Of a stretch of 24,616 nt of DNA, positions 17,550 through 24,564 are shown one piece after another. Position 1 is the first letter of the stretch, and each line of letters begins with the position of its first letter. The position numbers were made by a program, and so were the translations under genes. The notes under the pieces are model-generated. The model saw only the letters and a program-made list of their open reading frames with translations, had not been told where the DNA came from and ran no database searches. The DNA comes from a virus. The stretch is taken from IMG/VR virus record IMGVR_UViG_3300010885_068468, positions 1 through 24,616 of that record. One strand, given 5' to 3'.

Positions 17550-17777
17550 ATGAGTATATTGAAAATAATAGATCATCCAGATTTAGTAAAAGATACTGAA
17601 TCTGGAGCAATTATAGCAAATAATCCTGTTGGATATAATGCATATATTAGACAACAAGAAATTGCAGATGCAGAAGAACAAAAAATAATAGATATTGAAT
17701 CTTCTGTCAGACAACTGACAGAAGATATGCATGAAATAAAAAATATGATTTTTGCATTAATTGAATTAAAAAATTAA
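17550..17777 (+). CDS. Small coiled-coil virion-associated protein
   Basis: The 75-residue product begins two bases after the stop of the giant protein (TAAATATG), so it is probably translated by coupling. Residues ~1-35 (HPDLVKDTESGAIIANN, then YNAYIRQQ) resemble the start of small proteins found beside baseplate genes in other T4-like phages. Residues ~40-75 form a heptad-like helix (IIDIESSVRQLTEDMHEIKN). The size and coiled coil suggest an assembly or attachment cofactor for its large neighbour. That function is an inference, and no enzyme motif is present. Confidence 0.75.
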   Translation: MSILKIIDHPDLVKDTESGAIIANNPVGYNAYIRQQEIADAEEQKIIDIESSVRQLTEDMHEIKNMIFALIELKN

Positions 17778-17792
17778 AAAGGTATTCGAACC

Positions 17793-18773
17793 ATGGCAGT
17801 TACTCTTACAAGTTTAAATAGCAGAACAACTACTGCAACAGGTCTTACTAATCTCAATAGACCTCTGACATATATAGAAGCAGATACAAATCTTTCTAGT
17901 ATTGTTGCTGCATTTGGTTTGGCAGCTCCAATTGCCGCACCTACATTTACGGGCACTGTTACGATACCTACTTTAAATTTGACCAATGCATTAAGTGTTG
18001 CATATGGTGGCACAGGTAAAACTACATTTACAACTGCTGGTATTTTATATGCTTCTGGAACAACTGCTTTTGCAGTAGCAAGTTCTGCCCAAATGAAGAC
18101 AGCTCTTGGGACACTAGGTGTTGCAGATGGCGGTACAGGTGCAACTACTGCTGGTATTACGACTTTTAATAATATCACTGGCTATTCTGCTGCTGGTGCT
18201 ACTGGAACGACAACAACTAATTTGGTATTTTCAACATCGCCAACCTTAGTTACCCCTGCTTTAGGTACTCCAGCATCTGGCACATTAACTTCTTGTACTG
18301 GTTTACCTTTATCTTCAGGTGTTACTGGAACACTTCCTGTTACCAATGGTGGTACTGGTACGACAACTAGCACTGGTACTGGTAATACCGTATTAAGTGC
18401 ATCTCCTACATTTACAGGCACTATGATAGCGGATACTATTACTGCAAGTGGTGATATTACTGCAAGTTCTGATAAAAGATTAAAAGAAAATATAAATGTC
18501 ATTCAAAATGCTTTAGAAAAAATAACAGCTATCAGAGGTGTAACCTTCACAAGGAATGATTTAGAAGATACTGCCAAAGTTCATACTGGTGTAATTGCCC
18601 AAGAAGTTTTAGAAGTTCTTCCTGAAGTAGTAATGCAAAATTCTGATGGAATATATTCTGTGGCATATGGAAATATGGTAGGAATATTAATTGAAGCAAT
18701 AAAAGAACAGCAATTAATAATTGATTCTCAATCTGAAAGATTGAATAATTTGGAATCTTTGTTAGGAAAATAA
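17793..18773 (+). CDS. Tail fibre protein with C-terminal S74 intramolecular chaperone
   Basis: The 326-residue protein is a short trimeric-type fibre. Residues ~45-220 carry fibre repeats: three YGGTGKTT-like units (GGTG-x-TT) and the recurrent TPALGTPASGTLTSCTGLPL segment. Residues ~226-326 are a peptidase S74 / intramolecular chaperone domain: SDKRLKENI, then GVIAQEVLEVLPEVV and SVAYGNMVGILIEAIKEQ, ending in a coiled coil. The self-cleaving pair is expected at Ser226 and Lys231, with the S-x4-K spacing of endosialidase-type domains. Cleavage before Ser226 would release ~101 residues after trimer folding. The ATG follows AAAAAGGT. The chemistry is known for the family; the receptor is unknown. 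Confidence 0.9.
   Translation: MAVTLTSLNSRTTTATGLTNLNRPLTYIEADTNLSSIVAAFGLAAPIAAPTFTGTVTIPTLNLTNALSVAYGGTGKTTFTTAGILYASGTTAFAVASSAQMKTALGTLGVADGGTGATTAGITTFNNITGYSAAGATGTTTTNLVFSTSPTLVTPALGTPASGTLTSCTGLPLSSGVTGTLPVTNGGTGTTTSTGTGNTVLSASPTFTGTMIADTITASGDITASSDKRLKENINVIQNALEKITAIRGVTFTRNDLEDTAKVHTGVIAQEVLEVLPEVVMQNSDGIYSVAYGNMVGILIEAIKEQQLIIDSQSERLNNLESLLGK
18468..18485 (+). other. Predicted S74 self-cleavage site and catalytic dyad
   Basis: Codons for SDKRLK encode the predicted nucleophile Ser226 and Lys231 of the fibre's S74 domain. Both residues are intact, so self-cleavage should occur just before Ser226. Confidence 0.7.
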
Positions 18774-18775
18774 TA

Positions 18776-19081
18776 ATGGCGATAACCTATACAAAAAATA
18801 TAATTGAAGTCAAAAAAGTTACTCATAATAATATAGAAGATGTTATATGTGAAATTAGATGGCGACTGGTAGGTACAGACGAATTAGGAAATGTTGAAGA
18901 ATTAATTGCAGTAGATGCTTTAAATGTAGAAAATTATCCAAAAACAAATTTTATAGTTTCTAATGATATTACTGATGATCAATTATTTGAATTATTTAAA
19001 GTGAAAATAGATCCATCATCTTTTTTGGAAAAACGTATAGCAGATAAACTTGCTATTAAATCTAATTCTTTGGTAATTTAA
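18776..19081 (+). CDS. DUF7936-like small phage protein
   Basis: This 101-residue protein has VICEIRWRLVGTDELGNVEE near residues 22-41, ITDDQLFELFKVKID near 65-79 and a C-terminal IADKLAIKSNSLVI. These recall a small family often called DUF7936 that sits beside tail-fibre genes in many phages; the family name is from memory of the pattern. Its ATG lies two bases after the fibre stop (TAATAATG), implying coupling and possibly a fibre-assembly or attachment role. No catalytic motif is visible and function is unknown. Confidence 0.7.
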   Translation: MAITYTKNIIEVKKVTHNNIEDVICEIRWRLVGTDELGNVEELIAVDALNVENYPKTNFIVSNDITDDQLFELFKVKIDPSSFLEKRIADKLAIKSNSLVI

Positions 19082-19082
19082 T

Positions 19083-19571
19083 ATGGCAATTAAACTATCT
19101 GCTACAGAAATAACTTTTAATAATAACAAAACCCAAGGTACAGCATTTTATCTTCCTATGCAATCAGGTACAATTGCAAGCAACCCTGATAGTCTTAATG
19201 TCGGTTTAACATTGGGATTTTATGCTGAAATATTGAAGACAAGTAGTTTATTAGCAGGAACTTATTTATTTATGTATAATGCATGTTTTCTTTGTTCTGT
19301 TGCAGATAATGTAGGAAACGCCCAATATGTTGCTTTAATTGGTTCTTCTGGTCAAGGTCCATTAACAGCATCACTTACTTCTCTTGAAAGTAATAAAACT
19401 ATTGGTATTGTTAAAGTATCTCCAATAACTACTGGTATTCAATATACTTCCATAACAAAATATGTTACTTTGACAATAGCAGCAGGTGCAGTATCATTAT
19501 ATATGACGGCACCAACAGGTAAAGTTGCTATGACAAGTGAATCAGAATTTTGGGCATGGAGATTAAAATAA
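19083..19571 (+). CDS. Small beta-rich virion protein, function unknown
   Basis: The 162-residue protein is not recognised. It is made of short alternating hydrophobic strands (TLGFYAEILKTSSLLAGTYL, then YVTLTIAAGAVSLYM) separated by Gly/Ser/Asn turns, and it ends in FWAWRLK. This fits a jelly-roll-like head or tip domain. It starts one base after the preceding stop and is followed two bases later by the next gene, so the fibre, the DUF7936-like protein and this protein look like one coupled unit. A receptor-binding tip or fibre decoration is plausible but unproven. Confidence 0.65.
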   Translation: MAIKLSATEITFNNNKTQGTAFYLPMQSGTIASNPDSLNVGLTLGFYAEILKTSSLLAGTYLFMYNACFLCSVADNVGNAQYVALIGSSGQGPLTASLTSLESNKTIGIVKVSPITTGIQYTSITKYVTLTIAAGAVSLYMTAPTGKVAMTSESEFWAWRLK

Positions 19572-19573
19572 TT

Positions 19574-20014
19574 ATGAAAGTAATTAGTCCGACCACATCA
19601 CTTTCTACATCAGGTAAAATAGTATTTCCTGATACTACTTACCAATATATTGCACAAAAAGTTGATGCTGGATCTAATGTAATTACAGGACATACCGTTG
19701 TCCCAGCATTAGAAACAGTGTTTACTACTGTAGCATCTATAACAATCCCTGTAGGAGGAAATTATTCATTATGGGGTTCTGTGAGTATAAATAATCCTGC
19801 AACAGACTCAAGATATGTAACTGTCCGATTTATTGTTAATGACACAACTGTATATAATAAAGTTAATAATAGTTGTTATGCAAATCAGCAAACAACAGTA
19901 AATTCATTTATGAATACAAGTTTTGGAACAAACGATGTGGTTAAATTACAAGTAACATCTCATATAGCCGCACAAGCTTCATGGCGTAAATTAACTTATG
20001 TTCGTTTCATTTAA
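19574..20014 (+). CDS. Small jelly-roll-like virion protein, function unknown
   Basis: The start is set at ATG 19574, two bases after the preceding stop, with GGAG at 19558-19561. An in-frame ATG at 19556 would overlap the preceding gene by 16 bases. The 146-residue product begins KVISPTTSLSTSGKIVFPDT, a lead-in often seen in phage structural proteins. Its strand pattern (TTVASITIPVGGNYSLWGSV, then YVTVRFIVNDTTVY and DVVKLQVTSH) resembles C1q/TNF-type jelly rolls, where a strand pair surrounds a G-G-x-Y turn. Function is unknown. It is probably a virion surface or fibre-tip protein, judging from its neighbours. Confidence 0.65.
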   Translation: MKVISPTTSLSTSGKIVFPDTTYQYIAQKVDAGSNVITGHTVVPALETVFTTVASITIPVGGNYSLWGSVSINNPATDSRYVTVRFIVNDTTVYNKVNNSCYANQQTTVNSFMNTSFGTNDVVKLQVTSHIAAQASWRKLTYVRFI

Positions 20015-20027
20015 TTAAGGGATAAAA

Positions 20028-20513
20028 ATGTCAATAATTATTGGATCTAATAGTGGGAAAAGTATAACCTATCATGATGGGTCTTTAGCATATTCCCCTT
20101 TCGAATACTCGACAACTCCATTGAGTGCTACTGGAACTTCCACCTACCGATATAGATGGTTTCCACCCGATAAAAATTTAAAATACTTGTTATTTTTTTC
20201 TGCCGTATTTAGCATTCCTGCTGGTCAACCCAATGGAACTACACTGGCACAAATAAGCATGACATGCGAGTATCCAGGCTCGATTAATATTGACCATGCC
20301 GTTTATCTTTCTAATGTTATATATGCACACGGTAATTGGAGTACAACTATATCATTTCAAATGAATTTAGATACTAAAATAATGACAAATAATAATACTA
20401 CTACCCTAGATTCTATTCTATTTACAATGATTGACTACGGGACTACTGGTTCTTTTAATATTACTGACTCAAGTTTTACTATGATAAATATGGACTATAT
20501 CACTCCACCGTAA
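20028..20513 (+). CDS. Small virion protein, function unknown
   Basis: This 161-residue protein is unrecognised. It has a good ribosome site (AAGGGATAAAAATG). The sequence is beta-rich with aromatics (TYRYRWFPPDKNLKYLLFF, then HGNWSTTISFQMNLD) and no helices or catalytic motif of note. It may be a paralogous-style fibre-tip or decoration protein like the two genes before it. It is the last gene of this plus-strand run. Its stop lies five bases from the stop of the oppositely oriented lysozyme, with no hairpin between, so transcripts probably run into the lysozyme as antisense. Confidence 0.6.
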   Translation: MSIIIGSNSGKSITYHDGSLAYSPFEYSTTPLSATGTSTYRYRWFPPDKNLKYLLFFSAVFSIPAGQPNGTTLAQISMTCEYPGSINIDHAVYLSNVIYAHGNWSTTISFQMNLDTKIMTNNNTTTLDSILFTMIDYGTTGSFNITDSSFTMINMDYITPP

Positions 20514-20518
20514 AAATT

Positions 20519-20968
20519 TTATTTATATTTCCCTGACACCATTTGTTCTTCTAATTCCTTACTTCTTTTTCCTACTTGAGAATACCATGCAGAATCTTTC
20601 ATTTGTTCTGCAGCGGTATTCCAGTCATTATTTTCTATTGCAATATGTAATTTTTTAAATTTCATAAAAGTATTGATTCCCATATTGAATGTCATATTGA
20701 TACATATGTCCTTTCTTGGAGAATCTGGCATCAGAGAAAAATATTTCCAATTTTTTATCAAAGAAGATATTGCAACATTTATGTCATATATCAGAATTTC
20801 GTTCGCAAGGACTTTCGAAACAGGTTCTGAAATTATTTTTCCGTTATATGAAGGGTTTGCAATAACATTTCTTCCATATGCAATAGTTTTCTTACCTGCC
20901 GTACACAAATAAAATTTTGCAGAAAATCCTTCGTGAATTTTTAATTGCTCTATTAATTTTGGATTCAT
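20519..20968 (-). CDS. e: T4-type GH24 lysozyme (endolysin) with Cys in place of the catalytic Asp
   Basis: The 149-residue protein is a T4-lysozyme-family muramidase (T4 gpe has 164). Landmarks are HEGFSAKFYLCTAGKKTIAY at the start, NMTFNMG (T4: NMVFQMG) and SAWYSQVGKR (T4: SRWYNQTPNR). It cuts the MurNAc-GlcNAc bond of peptidoglycan. The catalytic triad of the family is E-x8-(D/C)-x5-T. Here it is E13, C22 and T28, so T4's Asp20 is a cysteine, a variant also known in P1- and lambdoid-type endolysins. There is no signal or SAR segment, so release should need a holin, which is not in this window. It has its own late promoter 35 bp upstream (21003-21010). Lysis is the likely role; a virion-bound entry lysozyme is less likely. 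Confidence 0.92.
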   Translation of the reverse strand: MNPKLIEQLKIHEGFSAKFYLCTAGKKTIAYGRNVIANPSYNGKIISEPVSKVLANEILIYDINVAISSLIKNWKYFSLMPDSPRKDICINMTFNMGINTFMKFKKLHIAIENNDWNTAAEQMKDSAWYSQVGKRSKELEEQMVSGKYK

Positions 20969-21002
20969 ATATTATTCTCAAACTTTTTTGATGTCTATAT
21001 AA

Positions 21003-21010
21003 TATTTATA
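21003..21010 (-). promoter_or_regulatory. Consensus late promoter TATAAATA for the lysozyme
   Basis: This is a perfect T4 late octamer on the minus strand, 34 bp before the lysozyme ATG, with an expected leader near 30 nt. It shares two bases with the plus-strand octamer at 21009-21016. Confidence 0.65.
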
Positions 21011-21016
21011 TAAATA
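21009..21016 (+). promoter_or_regulatory. Consensus late promoter TATAAATA for the right-hand operon
   Basis: This is a perfect T4 late octamer on the plus strand, 37 bp before the ATG at 21054. With the minus-strand copy it makes the 14-bp palindrome TATTTATATAAATA (21003-21016). Confidence 0.65.
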
Positions 21017-21053
21017 GATATAATAATACAAATACAATAGAGAAATTCTTTAT

Positions 21054-21395
21054 ATGTCGAATACACAAAATTTACAAATAGATCAGGGAATAGATTATAG
21101 TAGAGAAATGACTGTTTATGATATGAATAAAAATGTTTTCCAGTTGAATGGATATACCGGAAAGGCACATATAAAAAAATCGTTCACTTCTCCTACATTT
21201 GTTGCGTTTACTGTAACAGTGACAGATGCTCCCAATGGTAGAATGAAAATTTCTCTTACTCATTTACAGACAGAAGCATTGACTGCAGGAAATTATGTGT
21301 ATGATATATACATAAAGAATTTTAATGGCTCGTCATATAAAATAGTAGACGGTATTATTAGTGTAATACAAAGCGTCACTAAATATAGTGCATAA
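21054..21395 (+). CDS. Ig/BppU-N-like small virion protein
   Basis: The 113-residue protein has the beta-sandwich pattern seen at the start of phage upper-baseplate (BppU-like) and related proteins. IDQGIDYSREMTVYD comes first, then TGKAHIKKS, then GRMKISLTHLQTEALTAGNY and VYDIYIKN, ending in IVDGIISVIQSVTKY. Such domains usually anchor receptor-binding proteins to the baseplate or bind another virion part. It is the first gene after the consensus late promoter at 21009, and the ribosome site is weak. The fold assignment is by pattern and the role is inferred. Confidence 0.7.
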   Translation: MSNTQNLQIDQGIDYSREMTVYDMNKNVFQLNGYTGKAHIKKSFTSPTFVAFTVTVTDAPNGRMKISLTHLQTEALTAGNYVYDIYIKNFNGSSYKIVDGIISVIQSVTKYSA

Positions 21396-21398
21396 ATA
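21391..21398 (+). promoter_or_regulatory. Late promoter octamer CATAAATA across a stop codon
   Basis: CATAAATA contains the stop TAA (21393-21395) of the preceding gene and lies 31 bp before the next ATG, with AAAGGA at 21416-21421. The spacing suits an internal late start. Confidence 0.4.
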
Positions 21399-21429
21399 TA
21401 TATATATAATAACTTAAAGGAAATTTATA

Positions 21430-21657
21430 ATGAATGAAGATAATTTACAAGTAATTTTAAATGAAATTGTTCCGTTAATATTTACAACAAAAGGAAATAT
21501 TCCAATTTCAGAATTGGAATATTCTAATAGTTGGGAAGACACAGAAACATATACGAAATTTACTGAAACATATACATATAATGGCGAAATTGTGAAAAAT
21601 GGTTCCCATGTATATAGCAAAATTAGTTTTGGAACTATTGCTGGACTTGGCGGATAA
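21430..21657 (+). CDS. Small acidic protein, function unknown
   Basis: The 75-residue acidic protein is unrecognised. It has a strong ribosome site, AAAGGA, eight bases before the ATG. The N-terminal half is a short helix followed by IPISELEYSN. The middle is Thr/Tyr/Glu-rich (TETYTKFTETYTYN) and the end is Gly-rich (FGTIAGLGG). It sits between two likely virion genes in one transcription unit. No membrane segment or catalytic motif is seen. A small adaptor is possible. Confidence 0.6.
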   Translation: MNEDNLQVILNEIVPLIFTTKGNIPISELEYSNSWEDTETYTKFTETYTYNGEIVKNGSHVYSKISFGTIAGLGG

Positions 21658-21668
21658 TAGGAATATAT

Positions 21669-21959
21669 ATGGCAAGTGCACAGGGTATTGCAACATTAGA
21701 TTTTGGTATTGGTGAAGGTGCTAATGAAGCATCTGTAATTGTTTCTGATACGGCAATATTTAATACATCTAAAGTAGAAGCATATGTAATGGCAGATGAC
21801 AGTACGGCAGATCATACTGCAAATGATCATAGGTATTTTAATTTGTTTGCTACTCTTTGTTGTGGTACTCCTGTGTTGAATACCGGATTTACTATATATG
21901 CAACTAGCACACAAAAATTAACAGGTACATTTAAAGTCCGATATGTTTGGGCAGACTAA
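21669..21959 (+). CDS. Small conserved phage virion-type protein
   Basis: The 96-residue protein begins MASAQGIATLDFGIGEGANE and continues with SKVEAYVMADDSTADHTAND, then TGFTIYATS and a final VRYVWAD. The same order of phrases is familiar from small proteins in the structural clusters of many tailed phages, where function is undefined. The predicted fold is one small beta-sandwich. AGGA lies about 5-6 bases before the ATG. It directly precedes the 490-residue lectin-like protein, with which it may be a structural partner. Confidence 0.7.
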   Translation: MASAQGIATLDFGIGEGANEASVIVSDTAIFNTSKVEAYVMADDSTADHTANDHRYFNLFATLCCGTPVLNTGFTIYATSTQKLTGTFKVRYVWAD

Positions 21960-21980
21960 AAAAAATAGGAATATAAGAAG

Positions 21981-23453
21981 ATGGCATTAGACGCAAATAT
22001 TGTAGGCACTAATTTAGATTTGGGCAGTAATATAAAGGTAGCACTATCAAAAAATCCTTTATATATCGGAGGAGTAAGAAATTTTTCTGAAAATGATGCT
22101 GGAAGTCAATATGGCGGAGTTCCTTCTTTACTTTCTCCGGAAACGTCTGATGATTATAGATTACGTGTTGGAATAGATACATTATGGGATACAGAAAATT
22201 TTAATTATTCTGTATTGAACTCTACGAAACACAAATATTCTGTTACAACATTAGTTGGTTCATGGTCTTCTGCAGGGTTTACTACAAATTCTGGAAATAT
22301 TTCATCTGCTTCTACTGGTTTATTTTTACAGACATGGAGACATTTTCCATTAATTGCTTCAGCTTCTTTATATATAGAAACAAAATTAGCTTTTAGTGGC
22401 AGTATTGGGACAAACACTCAAATAGATTTTGGTTGGTTTATTCCTGGATCAAGTCCAGCAGCAACTATATTAGATGGTATATTTTTTAGAGCATCTTCTT
22501 CTGGAATATGGGGAGTATCTAATAACAATGGCATAGAAAGATTAACCGATAATAATGTTTTTACCGGATTTACTATTGTCCCAAATAGATATTATAAATT
22601 TACAGTTTCTGTTTCCCAGAATAAAGCACAATTTTGGATAGATGATGTCTTATATGGTGTTATTATTACACAAGATTCTATTGTTGGGAATAGTGTTTTA
22701 ACATTAGGAATATCTTGTCCATGGGCAATTAGACATAATATCACTGGTTCTGCCAATGTTGCAGTACAAGCAAAAGTTGCATCATATAATGTTACAGTGG
22801 GTGATATAGATTCTAATAGAACATGGGAATCGGTAACATCAGGTATGGGAAATTCTGGCATTCAGACAAATACCTCACAGACTGCAAATTTTACTTTAAA
22901 TACAGCACCAATAGCCTATGCTATATCAGCAACTGCAGCGACTGCTAATGGAGGAGCAGTTACCGGAGGTCTTGCGATAGCTTCTCTAGGTGGTAGATTT
23001 TCGCTTTCATCAACAACAGGAAATGAAAATGAAGCTCCATTATTTGCATATCTAGTTCCTGCAGCTAGTGCAACTGTAATTGGAAGAAATTTAGTAGTCA
23101 CTGGAATATGGATTGATACATATAATGCAGTTGCTGTTGTAGGTGCAACTCCTACTGTTATAGAATGGTCTGTTGGTGTTGGATCAAGTGCATTAGGTAT
23201 AGCATTAGCTGCCGATGTGACCAATGGAGCTTCACCTGCAAAATCTCCCAGAAAAATGGCATTAGGAATACAAAATTTTCTTGCGGCAGCAGCAATAGGA
23301 ACTATGGCGACTCCAATATATAGAACATTTGCTTCTCCATTAGTAGTAGAACCAGGAAATTATCTACATATAATTGTTAGAATTCCAGTAGGCATAGTGG
23401 TTGCAACTGAATTATTCAGAGGTACTGTAGGTATAAATAGTTACTGGGAATGA
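21981..23453 (+). CDS. Putative receptor-binding or fibre protein with lectin-like segment
   Basis: The 490-residue protein is arranged as follows. Residues ~1-75 are an N-terminal segment (DDYRLRVGIDTLWDTENFNY) of a type that recurs in phage structural proteins. Residues ~95-275 look like a concanavalin A/laminin-G sandwich (LYIETKLAF, WFIPG, then YYKFTVSVSQNKAQFWIDDV followed by LYGVI). Residues ~300-490 are a Gly/Ala-rich beta-domain (GGRFSLSS, then EPGNYLHIIVRIPVG). In other virion proteins such lectin-like folds bind glycans, so this is a candidate adhesin or head/tail decoration. AGGA and AAGAAG precede the ATG. No depolymerase active site is apparent. Lectin function is inferred from the strand pattern only. 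Confidence 0.7.
   Translation: MALDANIVGTNLDLGSNIKVALSKNPLYIGGVRNFSENDAGSQYGGVPSLLSPETSDDYRLRVGIDTLWDTENFNYSVLNSTKHKYSVTTLVGSWSSAGFTTNSGNISSASTGLFLQTWRHFPLIASASLYIETKLAFSGSIGTNTQIDFGWFIPGSSPAATILDGIFFRASSSGIWGVSNNNGIERLTDNNVFTGFTIVPNRYYKFTVSVSQNKAQFWIDDVLYGVIITQDSIVGNSVLTLGISCPWAIRHNITGSANVAVQAKVASYNVTVGDIDSNRTWESVTSGMGNSGIQTNTSQTANFTLNTAPIAYAISATAATANGGAVTGGLAIASLGGRFSLSSTTGNENEAPLFAYLVPAASATVIGRNLVVTGIWIDTYNAVAVVGATPTVIEWSVGVGSSALGIALAADVTNGASPAKSPRKMALGIQNFLAAAAIGTMATPIYRTFASPLVVEPGNYLHIIVRIPVGIVVATELFRGTVGINSYWE
23432..23439 (+). promoter_or_regulatory. Possible late promoter TATAAATA upstream of the last gene
   Basis: This consensus octamer is inside the 3' end of the 490-residue gene, 166 bp before the next ATG. 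It would give a leader of about 160 nt, longer than at the other promoters here, so it may be a chance match. Confidence 0.3.
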
Positions 23454-23605
23454 TATAAAAAAATATGTGAACATGGACGTATCCATATTATTTTATAATT
23501 TATTTGTCAGGATTATTGGGGTTTTCGCATATGTTGTTATTGATACAAAAAAAATATGATATATGTGACATAATTAAATTTTATAGTTTATAAAAGTAAT
23601 AATAT
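23454..23605. other. Longest intergenic stretch, 152 bp
   Basis: This AT-rich gap has no open frame worth calling. It holds a small inverted repeat ATGGA-CGTA-TCCAT (about 23473-23486) followed by T-rich sequence, possibly a weak terminator, and a TATAAAAG near-match to the late octamer close to the next gene. The ATG at 23606 has no clear ribosome site. Confidence 0.4.
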
Positions 23606-24547
23606 ATGTCATTATTACTTGCATTAACATATGATACAACAATTACTCCTTTATACATTACTCCTGCAGGAAATTTTAGTAATGTTAAATTAGGGAATAT
23701 AACAAATGAAGTATCCAAAGGAATATCGGGTATTTCATTTGCTTGTACTACTGCAACAAACCCATTTTACACAAATATTGAACTTGTTGGTAAATCATTT
23801 GCTTCTACAAGTGTAAATATTAATACAGATATTTCCGCAATATTTCCTGCCAATATACCAAAAATAACATCAACTCTTTCTGGGATTAATACTCTCATAG
23901 AAATTTCTGGGCTTTCTGCGCCACAAATTGTAGCAACACGACCAAATATAACTACTGATGTAACTCCACCGACATTAGTATCTGGAATAATAACTTCTGC
24001 TGTAAATAAAATACAAAGTATTGATATTACATTACCAGCATTAAATATATCTGCAGTTGGTACAACAAATATTTCTTATAGTAACGAAATATTGTTACAA
24101 CAAGCTACTTCTATTACGCCAAAATTAGGAACTATAACTTCTGTTGTTACCATTAATGGTGATATAACTCTCGGTCTTACAGGTATACATATAAATATGC
24201 CTATAGTAGATATTAATAGAGATATATCTATAGAACTTTTAGGAAATAGCAGTAATTCTAGTATAGTTTCTGGTATATACGTATATACAGATATATTACA
24301 TGAAATTATATCAAATATACCTATTGTTAGTACAATTAAAAATGTTGGTCTTGATATTTCTGTTACTCTACCAATTAATACATCTACATTATTAATTGGT
24401 ACCAATAGTATTTCTACTAGTATAAATGGTATTGCAATATCTTCTAATAGAGGGAATATTTCTGGGAGTGTTTCATTTGAACCAAATTTGTTGCCAATAT
24501 CTTCTGCATTAGGATCTGCAACAAATTCAGGCAATGCATATACATAA
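23606..24547 (+). CDS. Low-complexity beta-rich protein, function unknown (3' end uncertain)
   Basis: The 313-residue reading is unrecognised. It begins MSLLLALTYDTTITPLYITP and consists of Ile/Thr/Ser/Asn-rich short strands of alternating hydrophobic pattern (ISGISFACTT, then LVSGIITSAVNKIQSIDITL and NISGSVSFEPN). It has almost no helix and no catalytic motif, as expected of a fibre or fibrous virion protein. A ribosome site is not obvious. The C-terminal codons lie in the first copy of a 52-bp direct repeat that is repeated at the window end, and the stop falls at the repeat junction. The true gene may therefore continue differently if the repeat is an assembly error. Confidence 0.55.
   Translation: MSLLLALTYDTTITPLYITPAGNFSNVKLGNITNEVSKGISGISFACTTATNPFYTNIELVGKSFASTSVNINTDISAIFPANIPKITSTLSGINTLIEISGLSAPQIVATRPNITTDVTPPTLVSGIITSAVNKIQSIDITLPALNISAVGTTNISYSNEILLQQATSITPKLGTITSVVTINGDITLGLTGIHINMPIVDINRDISIELLGNSSNSSIVSGIYVYTDILHEIISNIPIVSTIKNVGLDISVTLPINTSTLLIGTNSISTSINGIAISSNRGNISGSVSFEPNLLPISSALGSATNSGNAYT
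24495..24546 (+). repeat. First copy of 52-bp direct repeat
   Basis: The sequence is identical to 24565-24616, with a period of 70 bp. It begins CAATATCTTCTGCATTAGG and ends GCAATGCATATACATA. It covers the 3' end of the last gene. Confidence 0.9.
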
Positions 24548-24564
24548 TATTTCTTCTGGTATTG

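Noticed and set aside
17543-17550. CATAAATA as a late promoter for the small coiled-coil gene
   Set aside because: The octamer ends on the first base of the ATG, so a transcript from it would start inside the gene.
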